The notes under the pieces were generated by a model. That model was not told the DNA's origin, ran no database searches, and was given only the letters and a program-made list of their open reading frames with translations. The translations under genes and the position numbers were made by a program. Shown here piece by piece: positions 24,819-34,398 of a stretch of 64,000 bases of DNA. Position 1 is the first letter of the stretch; each line of letters opens with the position of its first letter. This DNA comes from Mesotoga prima MesG1.Ag.4.2. Lineage in GTDB: Bacteria > Thermotogota > Thermotogae > Petrotogales > Kosmotogaceae. The DNA lies in assembly GCF_000147715.2 (NCBI RefSeq), contig NC_017934.1, forward strand, positions 1,488,001-1,552,000, in the 5' to 3' direction.

Positions 24819-25970
24819 GTGATAACGAAGCCCGGTGATCTTAGGGAAAAGAACATGGGAAGAGTGATACAGCTTCTGCTCGCAAATCCGGATATTTCAA
24901 GAGTTGAAATCGCGAGGAAAACCGAACTCACCAAGACAACAATTTCTGCCATACTTGCCGCGCTTCTGGATCTGAATATTGTCGAAGAAACCCCCGGGTT
25001 GAAGACGGGTCTAGTTGGCAAAACACCTATCCCTATGAGAGTTAGGGGCGATGCTGCAGTAGCTATCGGAGTGAATCTTGCAAGGGGAAGCACGTCTGGA
25101 GTGGTCATGACAGCAAGTGGTGAGCTTCTCGAATCGGTGAGCAAAGAAGTCTCTAACCTGACTAGAGCAGATGCTACTGCCCATCTCTTTGAAGTCGTTC
25201 AGAGGTTGCTGAACAAATGTTTCAGAAATGGCATCGATGTCGATGCCATTGGTATTGGAGTTCCCTCTCCTCTGGACAAAGAGAAAGGTGTGATTTACGC
25301 CCCCTACGGTTTGAGCGACTGGAAGGATTTCCCGGTGGGAGAGATTACCCGCGAAAAGTTTGGTCTGCCCGTGTTTCTCGTCAATGATGCCGATGGCGCA
25401 GCCTTCGGAATGAAATGCTTTGGAAAATGCAGAGATATCAGATCGTTCATCAGTATGTATTTTGATGAAGGTGTTGGCGCAGGGATCATATTGAACGACG
25501 AGATCTACGGCGGAAGCTCCGGATATTCCGGTCAGATCAGTTACGCTCTTATCAAGAGCTTCTGCAACGGCCAAGTTGAGAATAGCCGGTTTAGTCTGGA
25601 TACGGTTGTCAGTGACTTGAACAAGGAAATCGGAGTCAGCTGCGGGAAAATCGATGATTTCTTGGACAGGAGATTCAACGGTGGGCAAAAAATGAATTCT
25701 GTACTGAGTAGAGTGGGTGACGAACTCGGTCGTATCGCAGCTCTTGTTTCAAACATTGTAGGTCCCGAAGCAGTTGTAGTCAATGGGCGGCTTCTAGATT
25801 TTGGAAAAGTTTTCTTCTCGGCGCTAAAGGATTCGTTTGAATCTAACCTTTTTTCGAGGGGCAGTGTTCAACTCATAAAAGGTTTTACGAATCAGTTTCG
25901 AGCATTCTCTACGGGGGCTGCGAGTTATGCGATTTTCAGTTACTTGATGGATAAAGTGCTTTCAAACTAG
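24819..25970 (+). CDS. ROK family transcriptional repressor (XylR/NagC-like)
   Basis: 383 aa. An N-terminal winged helix-turn-helix (ISRVEIARKTELTKTTISAI, about residues 25-44) is joined to a ROK domain: VAIGVNLARG, GIGVPSPLDKEKGVIYAPYG, VFLVNDADGAAFG and DEGVGAGIILNDEIYGG. The ROK zinc site (CxCGxxGC) and the GEIGH histidine are not seen; YSGQISYALI stands there, so sugar-kinase activity is unlikely and it is a sensor only. GTG 24819 has AGAGGTG 7 nt upstream; the frame extends upstream through the promoter and is not translated there. It heads the long sugar locus and probably represses it until a sugar or sugar phosphate binds. Confidence 0.88.
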   Translation: MITKPGDLREKNMGRVIQLLLANPDISRVEIARKTELTKTTISAILAALLDLNIVEETPGLKTGLVGKTPIPMRVRGDAAVAIGVNLARGSTSGVVMTASGELLESVSKEVSNLTRADATAHLFEVVQRLLNKCFRNGIDVDAIGIGVPSPLDKEKGVIYAPYGLSDWKDFPVGEITREKFGLPVFLVNDADGAAFGMKCFGKCRDIRSFISMYFDEGVGAGIILNDEIYGGSSGYSGQISYALIKSFCNGQVENSRFSLDTVVSDLNKEIGVSCGKIDDFLDRRFNGGQKMNSVLSRVGDELGRIAALVSNIVGPEAVVVNGRLLDFGKVFFSALKDSFESNLFSRGSVQLIKGFTNQFRAFSTGAASYAIFSYLMDKVLSN

Positions 25971-26000
25971 CACTGAAAACTGAGAAAAGGGGGAATTTAA

Positions 26001-27251
26001 GTGAAAAGGAAAGTAGTTCTTTCGCTGTTACTGGTAGTGCTTATCGGAGTCTCCTCGTTTGGCGTAGTTACTCTGAACTTCATCGAGGTTCTCACCAGTC
26101 CTGCAAGAACACAGGTAATCAAGGAGATAATTGCAGATTTCGAGGCTAAGAACCCTGATATCAAGATCAACCTGATATCTCCTCCATACGAGCAGGCGGA
26201 CCAAAGGGCAACTCTTATGCTCAACACGAACCAGCCACTCGACATTATCGAAGTCAGGGATTATACGGTGAAACAGTTCGTCAACAACGGAAAGCTAGAG
26301 AATCTCGAGAGCTACCTTGCCGGTTGGGAGCACAATGATACTCTTACCTTTGTCGCCAATCAGGCCGCAAGAACCGTCGATAACACGGCATTCATTGTTC
26401 CTCAGTTTTTCTTCATCAAGGGTTTATTCGTAAGAACCGATATTCTGGAGAAACTAGGCGTAAGTTACATTCCAAAGACTATGAGCGAGCTTGTTGAGCT
26501 ATGTATCGACATCACTGATCCCGAAAAGAACCAGTATGGATTCGGGTTCAGAGGAAAATCATGGGAGTTTAAATTCTCAGATCTTATAGCCACTTCTTTC
26601 CTAAGCGACATCGATGCAACCAATATTTATAAGACGAAATCCGGAGAAGCCTATTTCGATGACCCCAGAGCCATCGAGGGTATTAAAATGTATGTGAGGC
26701 TTTTCGAGGGTGGAGTCCCTGCAGACGGAATCAACTGGGGATTCAACGAACAGGTGAATGCCTTTGTATCGGGTATCACTCCGTTCCTCATTCAGGATCC
26801 GGATACGGTCGCCCTTGTGGATGAGATGCTCGGTAGAGAGTATTACACTGTGGTACCCATCCCGGTAGGTCCCTCCGGCAAGGCCTATATGGACTACGGA
26901 TTCAGCGGACTCGGAATACCCTCATATTCCAAGCACAAAGAACAGGCATGGGAGTTCATAAAGTATATTTCGAGCCCCGAGGTAAACGCATACTTCAGCA
27001 AGAGTTACGGTCCGCTTCCAATCCATTCTTCCACATATGAGAATGATCCATACTTCAGTTCCGGCGTCTATACGGCATGGAGTTACATGATGAGTCACCC
27101 GGAGAAGTACATCTTCGCGTCCTATCCTCTTGACTCCGAAAAGTGGCCGGGTTGGCCGGAGATTCACCAGCAGGACATGCAATCTCTGCTCCTCGGTGAT
27201 ACCACAGTCGAAGCCGTTGCCGCAAAGTGGGCCGAGTACTGGGAAGACTGA
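26001..27251 (+). CDS. ABC transporter sugar-binding protein
   Basis: 416 aa. A signal peptide (MKRK, hydrophobic core, end near SSFG) precedes an extracellular solute-binding protein of family 1: TLNFIEVLTSPARTQVIKEI, ADFEAKNPDIKINL, LDIIEVRDYTVKQFVNNGKL and the C-lobe AWEFIKYISSPEVNAYFSKS. No lipobox Cys is visible. The GTG start has an AG-rich GGGGGAA upstream. It is 30 nt past the ROK gene and ahead of two permeases; the hairpin after its stop may lift its level above that of the permeases. With GH38 downstream, a mannoside oligomer or glycoside is a sensible ligand, but that is inference. Confidence 0.88.
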   Translation: MKRKVVLSLLLVVLIGVSSFGVVTLNFIEVLTSPARTQVIKEIIADFEAKNPDIKINLISPPYEQADQRATLMLNTNQPLDIIEVRDYTVKQFVNNGKLENLESYLAGWEHNDTLTFVANQAARTVDNTAFIVPQFFFIKGLFVRTDILEKLGVSYIPKTMSELVELCIDITDPEKNQYGFGFRGKSWEFKFSDLIATSFLSDIDATNIYKTKSGEAYFDDPRAIEGIKMYVRLFEGGVPADGINWGFNEQVNAFVSGITPFLIQDPDTVALVDEMLGREYYTVVPIPVGPSGKAYMDYGFSGLGIPSYSKHKEQAWEFIKYISSPEVNAYFSKSYGPLPIHSSTYENDPYFSSGVYTAWSYMMSHPEKYIFASYPLDSEKWPGWPEIHQQDMQSLLLGDTTVEAVAAKWAEYWED

Positions 27252-27285
27252 TAAAAAACTGAAAGATACTGACTGATTGACGATT

Positions 27286-27332
27286 CGGCACGGCGCAGAG
27301 ACAGTTCGAGATTTGCCCGCCGTGCCGTTTTT
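27286..27332 (+). terminator. Intercistronic hairpin with T-run (attenuating terminator)
   Basis: Perfect 10-bp arms CGGCACGGCG and CGCCGTGCCG are followed by TTTTTC. Being inside the operon between the binding-protein and permease genes, it is probably a partial terminator or a 3'-end stabiliser that keeps binding-protein mRNA in excess. Confidence 0.7.
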
Positions 27333-27370
27333 CTAGAGCAGGCAGAGAGATGTTCTGAGAGGTGTTGATT

Positions 27371-28255
27371 TTGAGAAAGAATTTCTGGAAGTTTTTCATA
27401 ATGATGATTCCGGCTTTCATCCTTCTTATAGTCTTTACTTACACACCTATTATCCGTGGCGGGGTTATGGCGTTTCAGCGCTATAACATGTTTGACCTCT
27501 CTGATACTGGATTCATTGGGTTTGGTAACTTCAAAGCGATCATAACCGACAGAAATTTCGATTTCGTAAGAATACTGATCAACACACTTGTCTGGGTCTT
27601 TTTCTCTTTGATTTTCCAGTTCGGCCTTGGCTTCGGACTGGCACTACTAATGAGAAAACCCTTTAAGGGGAGAGGAATCTACTCGTCTCTCGTTTTCTAT
27701 CCATGGGCGGTGTCGGGATTTGCCATAGGTCTCATTTGGGCGTGGATGTTCAACGGTCAGTTTGGGATAATCAATGACATTCTGGTAAGAGTTGGGATTA
27801 TTAGTAACCCAATAGGTTTTCTGTCAGATCCTAAGTTTGCCATGATGTCGGTGATCATCGCAAATGTTTGGTACGGAATTCCTTACTTCGCAATCATGTT
27901 GCTTGCCGCACTCCAGTCCGTTCCGAATGAGCTGTATGAGGCTTCGAGAATAGATGGGGCAAATAGGTTTAAGCAGTTGTTCAAGATCACGATACCGTAC
28001 ATTAGGCCGACAATCGTTAGCACGGTCCTGCTCAGGACGATGTGGATAATGAATTTCCCGGAGATAATCTATGGAATGACCGGCGGTGGGCCGGCCAATT
28101 CAACTCAGATACTGGCGACACACATGATAAACAGAATCTATCAGTTCTATGACTACGGTCAGGGAGCCGCGATAGGATTCATAATCATGTCCATGTTGTT
28201 ACTGTATGCGATTGTTTTCCTGAATATCTCCTCCCGTAAGGAGGTAACTGTATGA
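27371..28255 (+). CDS. ABC sugar transporter permease (MalF-type, UgpA-like)
   Basis: 294 aa, six membrane helices. The coupling motif EAA...G appears as EASRIDGANRFKQLFKITIP (about residue 196), the contact for the ATPase. The N-terminal MRKNFWKFF start is short, as in UgpA-type subunits. TTG 27371 follows GAGAGGTG at correct spacing; the GTG at 27362 lies inside that site. It overlaps the next permease by 4 nt. No ATP-binding subunit is encoded in the locus; Thermotogae-type sugar importers often borrow a shared MsmK/UgpC-like ATPase. Confidence 0.9.
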   Translation: MRKNFWKFFIMMIPAFILLIVFTYTPIIRGGVMAFQRYNMFDLSDTGFIGFGNFKAIITDRNFDFVRILINTLVWVFFSLIFQFGLGFGLALLMRKPFKGRGIYSSLVFYPWAVSGFAIGLIWAWMFNGQFGIINDILVRVGIISNPIGFLSDPKFAMMSVIIANVWYGIPYFAIMLLAALQSVPNELYEASRIDGANRFKQLFKITIPYIRPTIVSTVLLRTMWIMNFPEIIYGMTGGGPANSTQILATHMINRIYQFYDYGQGAAIGFIIMSMLLLYAIVFLNISSRKEVTV

Positions 28256-29091
28256 AGACAGTCATGAAGGTGCTCGGTAAGGTCTTCAAAGTCATCGCTC
28301 TAGGGCTGTATCTGATTGCGGCTCTACTACCTCTTTACTGGGTTGTTGTTACATCCCTCAAGGGCCCCAGGGAGATCTACACATTTCCTTTGAAATACCT
28401 CCCTTCAAAGCTTTCCTTCGAAAGCTATTCGAAGTTGTTTGGCTTTGCTAACTTCGGAGTTTACTTTCGAAACAGCGCAATAGTGGCGCTTGCGGCTGCT
28501 TTAGCCGCCATGCTAATATCTATGTTCAGTGGATATGCACTGTCGCGAATTCGAGCGAAGAGATTCAGAAACGGTACCTTGTTAGCCATGTATTTCACTC
28601 AGATGGTTCCTCCGTTCATTCTGATGGCTCCTCTGTTTGTCATGCTGGCAAACTACGGTATGACCGATAGGCTTTCCACGTTGTTTATCCTATACGTAAC
28701 CATGGTAATTGCCTTCAGCACGATCATGTCAAAGAGTTTCTTCGACAGGATACCGGTTTCACTTGAAGAAGCTGCCGTGATCGATGGTTGCAATACTTTG
28801 CAGGCGCTCTTCAAAGTGGTATTTCCGCTAACGAGGCCCGGACTTGCAGCGATTTTCAGTTTCGCCTTCGTGAATATCTGGAATGAGCTTTTTCTGGCAT
28901 CGATGTTCATCTTCTCCGATGAAAAGATGACTGTCCCGGTAGCGTTGAACTCGTTCATTTCTAAGGCCGGGATAAGCTGGGACGTTTTGAGCGCGGGACT
29001 TGTTGTTTCTCTCTTACCAACTATGATAGTTTTCGCCTTTGCACAGAGATATATAATAGCCGGACTTACCGAAGGCGCTGTCAAAGGATAA
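28252..29091 (+). CDS. ABC sugar transporter permease (MalG-type, UgpE-like)
   Basis: 279 aa, six membrane helices. The EAA loop is EEAAVIDGCNTLQALFKVVF (about residues 171-190) and the C-terminus ends QRYIIAGLTEGAVKG, the MalG-family ending. ATG 28252 has AAGGAGGT upstream and overlaps the previous stop. It pairs with the upstream permease to form the importer channel. Confidence 0.92.
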   Translation: MKTVMKVLGKVFKVIALGLYLIAALLPLYWVVVTSLKGPREIYTFPLKYLPSKLSFESYSKLFGFANFGVYFRNSAIVALAAALAAMLISMFSGYALSRIRAKRFRNGTLLAMYFTQMVPPFILMAPLFVMLANYGMTDRLSTLFILYVTMVIAFSTIMSKSFFDRIPVSLEEAAVIDGCNTLQALFKVVFPLTRPGLAAIFSFAFVNIWNELFLASMFIFSDEKMTVPVALNSFISKAGISWDVLSAGLVVSLLPTMIVFAFAQRYIIAGLTEGAVKG

Positions 29092-29110
29092 TGATTGGAG
29101 GATCTTGAGG

Positions 29111-30265
29111 ATGGAAAAGAAGTACATAACTGAGATTTTGCATCATCTGGGTGAAGACGATCTACCTTGTGGGGCGGTAAATCCTCCCATATTTCAAACT
29201 TCGATCTTCTCTTTCAAGGGCTTTGACGAGTTCTCAACGGCCCTTTCAGACGAGACGAACCATTTTCTGTACACCAGAGGAAACAACCCTACAGTAAATA
29301 TTCTCGAAGAGAAACTGGCTGCGCTGGAGCACGCGGAGAGGGCAAAGCTTTTCGGATCTGGAGTTGCGGCAATCGTTTCGAGTATTTCCGCTTTCTTGAA
29401 GAGCGGTGATCACATAGTAACTGTCAAGGACTGCTACAGCTGGACATCCACCTATGTAACCCAGTATCTGGCCAGATTTGGAGTGGAACATACCTATGTG
29501 GAAGGTAACGATGTGAATGAGATCGAGGCAGCTCTTAAACCCAACACGAAGATTATCTATCTCGAAAGTCCCACTACTTTCACTTTTAAGCTGCAAGACT
29601 TGACGGAAGTATCTTCACTGGCCAAGATGAGGGGTGTGAAGACGATAATAGACAACACCTGGGCGACTCCCATCTACCAGAATCCGATCGATTTTGGAAT
29701 AGACCTGGTAGTCCATTCCGCATCCAAGTATCTGGGCGGAAACAGCGATGTCGTAGGAGGAGTTGTAGCAGGGTCCGATGAGGATGTCAGAAGAATATTC
29801 GAAAAAGAGTTTCTCAACACTGGAGCCGTTCCCGATCCCTTTGCTGCCTGGCTTATTCTGAGGGGGATCCGGACTCTGCATATCCGGATGCCCGTGCATT
29901 TCCAGAACGCTATGGAGCTCAGCAGAAGGCTACAGAAGAGTGAAGCCGTCGAATCCGTTTTGTATCCGATGCTCGAGAGCTCGGAGCAATATGCGCTTGC
30001 CAAGAAGCAGATGAGGGGAGGATCGGGCCTCTTCTCGTTTAAGCTTAAGACCCGGGATATCGACAGGATAAAGAAATTCGTGAACTCCCTGAGATTTTTC
30101 AGGAGAGCCGTCAGCTGGGGCGGATATGAAAGTCTGATCTCTCCGTACGCCGTTTCTCACAGGGACCCCGGTGACAATGTATCTCTGATAAGGATTCATG
30201 CCGGTCTAGAAGAAATTGAAGTCCTTTCGGAGGATCTCGATAGAGCCATGAAAGAGCTCGGCTGA
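29111..30265 (+). CDS. Cys/Met-metabolism PLP-dependent lyase (cystathionine gamma-synthase family)
   Basis: 384 aa. The PLP lysine sits in VVHSASKYLGGNSDVVGG (about residue 203) and the phosphate-binding GSGVAAIVSSI is near residue 81. Other family blocks are YTRGNNPT, YLESPTTFTF and IIDNTWATPI, giving the fold of cystathionine gamma-synthase, cystathionine gamma-lyase and methionine gamma-lyase. It would cleave or form C-S bonds in sulfur amino acids, in the cytosol. Its location between ABC permeases and an alpha-mannosidase is unexpected and hints at a sulfur-containing substrate or simple insertion. ATG 29111 follows GGAGG; TTG 29105 is possible. The exact reaction is not resolvable. Confidence 0.85.
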   Translation: MEKKYITEILHHLGEDDLPCGAVNPPIFQTSIFSFKGFDEFSTALSDETNHFLYTRGNNPTVNILEEKLAALEHAERAKLFGSGVAAIVSSISAFLKSGDHIVTVKDCYSWTSTYVTQYLARFGVEHTYVEGNDVNEIEAALKPNTKIIYLESPTTFTFKLQDLTEVSSLAKMRGVKTIIDNTWATPIYQNPIDFGIDLVVHSASKYLGGNSDVVGGVVAGSDEDVRRIFEKEFLNTGAVPDPFAAWLILRGIRTLHIRMPVHFQNAMELSRRLQKSEAVESVLYPMLESSEQYALAKKQMRGGSGLFSFKLKTRDIDRIKKFVNSLRFFRRAVSWGGYESLISPYAVSHRDPGDNVSLIRIHAGLEEIEVLSEDLDRAMKELG

Positions 30266-30326
30266 GCTGGAATTTCGTTAATCGAATACGCGGAAAGATA
30301 ACTTGTGAAAGACTGGAGGGGGCACC

Positions 30327-33300
30327 GTGTATCATTCTAGAAATGAGTACTGTACAAGGCTTAGAAAGGAACTAGCAGAGCTTTTCCCGTATACTTTGAT
30401 CGAGAGAAAAGCGATTGGCGGATGGAGATTCAGTGATTTCGGCGCGGAAAGACCGCCCGAGAAAGGCTGGAAGGAGATCTCCGTTGGCTACCGGTGGGAT
30501 GAGACAAAATTCCCGGTGTGGTTCAGAACCTCCATAGAGTCAGAAAAACCTGAAGACGGAGAGAGGCTCTTCCTCAAAGCGGTTCCCGGAGGAGAAAGTC
30601 TGGTCTTGATTGACGGCCGTTCTTTTGGTGAGATAAATGTATATCATCAGTTTCTGGACCTAACGGAGTTTGCTGATGGGAAGAGCCACGTAATTGATAT
30701 ACAGACAGTCCCAAAGGGGCTGCTCGGTACTCACTTGCCCGATCCGGTCTTTGAAGGCGCCGAACTGCTCCTTCAAGATAGATTCGTATCAAGCACATAT
30801 CTCGATTTTACGGTCGCGATCGAGGTTCTTGAGGCAACCAGAGATGAATTCCTCTCAGAGAAGCTATTGAAAATCATAAGCGACTGCCTCTCCGAGATCG
30901 AGCTTCCTAGATCTACTGATCAGTACTTTAAGACGGCCCCTGACAATCCGACTCTTTTCGGGCACCATACATATGGAAGCGTAAACGAGATCTGGCAATC
31001 CCCAAGGTTTGAGAAGTCCGAAGGAAACAGACTGACCGACAATTATCGCCACACGGTCATGAAGGCCCGTGAGAAACTCGCGAGTAATATAGCCAGCTTG
31101 AGAGACGAGCATAGTGCGGTGGGCACCGTTCATGTTACCGGTCAGTCACACATTGACTATGCCTGGCTTTGGCCGATAGATGAGACCAAGAGGAAGATAA
31201 GAAGGACCTTTGCCAATGCTGTGAGAATGATGGAGAAGTTTCCGGAATTCGTTTATCTTCAGTCTTCGGCTCAGATGTACATGGATTTGAAGGAGAACGA
31301 TCGCGATCTCTTCGAGAGGGTAAAGGAGAAGATTTCGCAGGGCAAATGGGAAACGATCGGCGGAACGTGGGTTGAGAGCGACTGCACTATTTCCAGCGCC
31401 GAATCACTTGCCAGGCAGTTTCTATACGGCCAGATGTTCTTCGAAAAGGAGTTCGGTATGAGATCTTCTGTGGCATGGCTTCCTGATGTCTTTGGCTTCT
31501 CCTGGACACTTCCTCAAATCATGAAGGAAGCGGGAATAGAATACTTTTCGACGACCAAGCTGAAGTGGAATGAGAAGAATCGTTTCCCTCTCGACCTCTT
31601 CTTGTGGAGGGGGTTGGATGGCAGTGAAATAGTCTGCCATTTCTTCGATAACCCTCTCGGGGGTTACAACGGAATGCTTAATCCAGAAGCGATTCTTGGC
31701 ACATGGGAGAACTTCCAGGATAAAAGAGTTTACGATAAGACAATAACCACCTTTGGCTACGGCGACGGCGGCGGCGGTCCGACAGACGACATGGTCGAAT
31801 ACTATGAAAGGCTCAAAGAGTACCCTGGCATGCCGAAACTCGAAATGGCCCCCTTGACGAAGTATTTCAAGGAGTTGCCTTCCACTCTGGAACTGCCCGT
31901 TTGGGACGACGAGCTGTACTTCGAGCTGCACAGAGGAACATATACTAGCCAGGCAAGAACAAAGAAGTTGCATAAGGATGCGGAAGACGCTCTATACAGA
32001 TTGGAAGTCGTCGGTGCAATAGTCTGCAGTAGAGAAAAGTATCCACTCGAAAGAGCCAGGAAACTTTGGGCGACACTTCTTCACAACGAGTTTCACGATA
32101 TTCTTCCCGGTTCATCAATAAATGAAGCTCACATCCAGGCCGAAAATGAACTTGGCCAGTTAATCAGAGAGGCAAATCAAATAACCGGTACTCTACTTGA
32201 CCCTGCCGGCGATGGAAACCCTTCATTCAAAACCGTAATCAATGTTGGGTCTTATCCTCAAAAAGCAATATTTATTGACGATAATGAAATGAATCTCTAT
32301 GACGGGACGGGCAAGGTTCTGGCAAGCCAGAGAACATATGACGGAAGATTTGTTTACAGCTATGATCATGATATTCAACCCTTTTCGAGCGAGGTTTTCG
32401 AGTGTTTCGGTGGGAAGGTCGAGGAACACGCTATGGAAAGCGATCCCGTCCTTGAAAACAGCTTTTTGCGTGTTGAAGTAAACTCCGATGGAAGTGTTTC
32501 CGTTTTTGATAAGCAACTTCAAAAAGAAGTAACCTCCGGCCCAGGGAACTGTCTCTACGTATACAAGGACATTCCAGTTGCTTGGGATGCATGGGATATC
32601 GATCACGATTACAAGATATCTGGCAAGAGACTGACCGCCCTCGACGTGAGGACGATTGAGAGCGGTCCGGTGAGGAAGGTTGTTCAGGCGAGATACGAGT
32701 ATGAAGGAAGCTCAATAGTGCAGAGATACATTTTAAGTGCCTCTTCAAGGAGACTGGATATTGAAAACGATATCGACTGGCACACTAGAAGGACTCTTCT
32801 CAAGGCTCACTTTCCCGTCAGCATTCTTTCTAGAGAAGTAAGATGTGATCTCTCCGCGGGATACTCAAGGAGAAGTACGAGGGTTCGAAACACCTTTGAA
32901 GATGCCCGATTCGAATTTCCGGCTCATCGCTGGGTCGAGCTGGAAGAGCCAGGTCTTGCCGTAGCTATTCTCAACGACGGCAAGTATGGTCATTCCTGCA
33001 ACGGTTCGGATATATCTCTTACACTTCTTAGATCGCCCATTTATCCCGATTTCTTTGCAGATGAGGGAAGGCATCGTTTCACCTACTCGTTGTTCTCTCA
33101 TGATGGAGAGGATGCTGTCAGGGTGGTCGAGGAAGCCGAGGGCCTTAACAAGGAGATGATCAAGATTAACGGAAAGATAGATCTTGGAACAGCCGTGATT
33201 CAAATCTCAGCGAGAAACCTCAAGGTACTTGCCTTGAAGCATTCCGAGAAGAGCGGTTACGTACTCCGGCTCGCTGAAGTCGAAGGGAGGCGGGGAGTAG

Positions 33301-33443
33301 CAAAGATCAGTACTGCACTGGCCTTTGAACGATGCTGGATTTCGAACGTTCTCGAGGATAAAGTGTGCGAGCTCCCGGTAATTGACGGTAAGGTCGAGCT
33401 TCCCTACAGGCAATTCGGTCTCCACACGCTCAGGTTCGAATGA
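30327..33443 (+). CDS. Alpha-mannosidase, glycoside hydrolase family 38
   Basis: 1038 aa, usual length for bacterial GH38. The domain order is an N-terminal beta region, the catalytic (beta/alpha)7 barrel with GQSHIDYAWLWPIDETKRK (near residue 270) holding the first metal ligands, WLPDVFGFSWTLPQI with the nucleophile Asp (about 386), LHNEFHDILPGSS (near 585) with the other metal ligand, then the helical and beta-sandwich C-terminal parts. It has no signal peptide, so it acts on imported mannosides, releasing mannose (or an analogous sugar). The GTG has GGAGG upstream. The operon neighbours are the importer and a sugar kinase. Confidence 0.92.
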   Translation: MYHSRNEYCTRLRKELAELFPYTLIERKAIGGWRFSDFGAERPPEKGWKEISVGYRWDETKFPVWFRTSIESEKPEDGERLFLKAVPGGESLVLIDGRSFGEINVYHQFLDLTEFADGKSHVIDIQTVPKGLLGTHLPDPVFEGAELLLQDRFVSSTYLDFTVAIEVLEATRDEFLSEKLLKIISDCLSEIELPRSTDQYFKTAPDNPTLFGHHTYGSVNEIWQSPRFEKSEGNRLTDNYRHTVMKAREKLASNIASLRDEHSAVGTVHVTGQSHIDYAWLWPIDETKRKIRRTFANAVRMMEKFPEFVYLQSSAQMYMDLKENDRDLFERVKEKISQGKWETIGGTWVESDCTISSAESLARQFLYGQMFFEKEFGMRSSVAWLPDVFGFSWTLPQIMKEAGIEYFSTTKLKWNEKNRFPLDLFLWRGLDGSEIVCHFFDNPLGGYNGMLNPEAILGTWENFQDKRVYDKTITTFGYGDGGGGPTDDMVEYYERLKEYPGMPKLEMAPLTKYFKELPSTLELPVWDDELYFELHRGTYTSQARTKKLHKDAEDALYRLEVVGAIVCSREKYPLERARKLWATLLHNEFHDILPGSSINEAHIQAENELGQLIREANQITGTLLDPAGDGNPSFKTVINVGSYPQKAIFIDDNEMNLYDGTGKVLASQRTYDGRFVYSYDHDIQPFSSEVFECFGGKVEEHAMESDPVLENSFLRVEVNSDGSVSVFDKQLQKEVTSGPGNCLYVYKDIPVAWDAWDIDHDYKISGKRLTALDVRTIESGPVRKVVQARYEYEGSSIVQRYILSASSRRLDIENDIDWHTRRTLLKAHFPVSILSREVRCDLSAGYSRRSTRVRNTFEDARFEFPAHRWVELEEPGLAVAILNDGKYGHSCNGSDISLTLLRSPIYPDFFADEGRHRFTYSLFSHDGEDAVRVVEEAEGLNKEMIKINGKIDLGTAVIQISARNLKVLALKHSEKSGYVLRLAEVEGRRGVAKISTALAFERCWISNVLEDKVCELPVIDGKVELPYRQFGLHTLRFE

Positions 33444-33465
33444 GGCGAGATCATGAAGGAAAGCG

Positions 33466-34395
33466 ATGGAGTTGATTGAAGAAAGAACCCTCCTTGGCAT
33501 AGATGTGGGAGGTACGAAAACGGCCGTCGTTCTGGGAGATGAAGCTCTCAACATCCTCGCAAGAGCAGAGTTCCCGACCGAACCAGAGCTCGGTTTTCAG
33601 AGCTTCATCAAGAGGCTCTCTTCAGAAATCATCGGTCTTACAGGAGATTTGATTCCATCCAGGGTGGGAATATCCGTCGGAGGTCCTATGGATTGTAAAA
33701 CGGGTACTTTGTTCAACCCTCCTCACCTTCGATGGGGAACCGTTAACATAGTTCAGCCGTTGGTGGAGCGTTTTGGTTTCTCGATAACGATCGAACACGA
33801 CGGAAGAGCCGGTGCACTTGCCGAAGGCATTCTGGGGGCCGGCAGGGGCTTTCTAAACATTGTCTTTCTGACTCTGGGAACCGGCCTGGGCGCAGGCATA
33901 ATTATCAATGGGAATATTTATAGTGGATCTACGGGATTGGCTGGAGAGGTTGGTCATATGAGAGTAGCCGTGGATGGTCCGTCGCTCTACGGAAAGAACG
34001 GTTCATGGGAGTCTTTTTGTGGTGGTACGGGAATTTCACTATATGCGCATTACAGATTTCCTGAACGGTTTAAGCGGGGAACGACTACTCAGGATATTTC
34101 ACACCTTGCACTGAAGAAGGATCCTAACGCCATCACCGTCCTTGAGGAAAGCGGAGCATACTTCGGGAAAGGTCTCGCCGTGCTGCTGGATATTCTCGAC
34201 CCTGACAGGATAATTCTCGGTAACCTTGCCTGGCGCCTTCCGAAAATCTGGCTTGAGGCTGCTCTAAAGATGGCAGCGGAGGAAGCGCTTATCGGCGATG
34301 AGGCGAGAAATCGGGTCGTTATTACGGAGCTCAAAGACAGGATTGGTGACTATGCCGCTTTGATTGTGGCAAGCGGAATGGGAAGAAGGAGATAG
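33466..34395 (+). CDS. ROK family sugar kinase
   Basis: 309 aa. The phosphate-1 motif is GIDVGGTKTAVV (residues 11-22). The catalytic Asp is in ITIEHDGRAGALAEG, the phosphate-2 stretch is TLGTGLGAGIIING and the sugar-binding Glu/His pair is in LAGEVGHM. The ROK zinc motif CxCGxxGC is replaced by LYGKNGSWESFCGG, so structural zinc is probably absent. Kinases of this type phosphorylate glucose, mannose, fructose, N-acetylmannosamine or allose at C6. Next to GH38 a mannokinase role is the simplest reading. The ATG has AAGGA upstream and the gene lies 23 nt past the mannosidase. Confidence 0.85.
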   Translation: MELIEERTLLGIDVGGTKTAVVLGDEALNILARAEFPTEPELGFQSFIKRLSSEIIGLTGDLIPSRVGISVGGPMDCKTGTLFNPPHLRWGTVNIVQPLVERFGFSITIEHDGRAGALAEGILGAGRGFLNIVFLTLGTGLGAGIIINGNIYSGSTGLAGEVGHMRVAVDGPSLYGKNGSWESFCGGTGISLYAHYRFPERFKRGTTTQDISHLALKKDPNAITVLEESGAYFGKGLAVLLDILDPDRIILGNLAWRLPKIWLEAALKMAAEEALIGDEARNRVVITELKDRIGDYAALIVASGMGRRR

Positions 34396-34398
34396 GAG

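Noticed and set aside
25011-25688. 225-codon minus-strand frame opposite the ROK repressor
   Set aside because: Shadow of the conserved ROK gene; no start signals.
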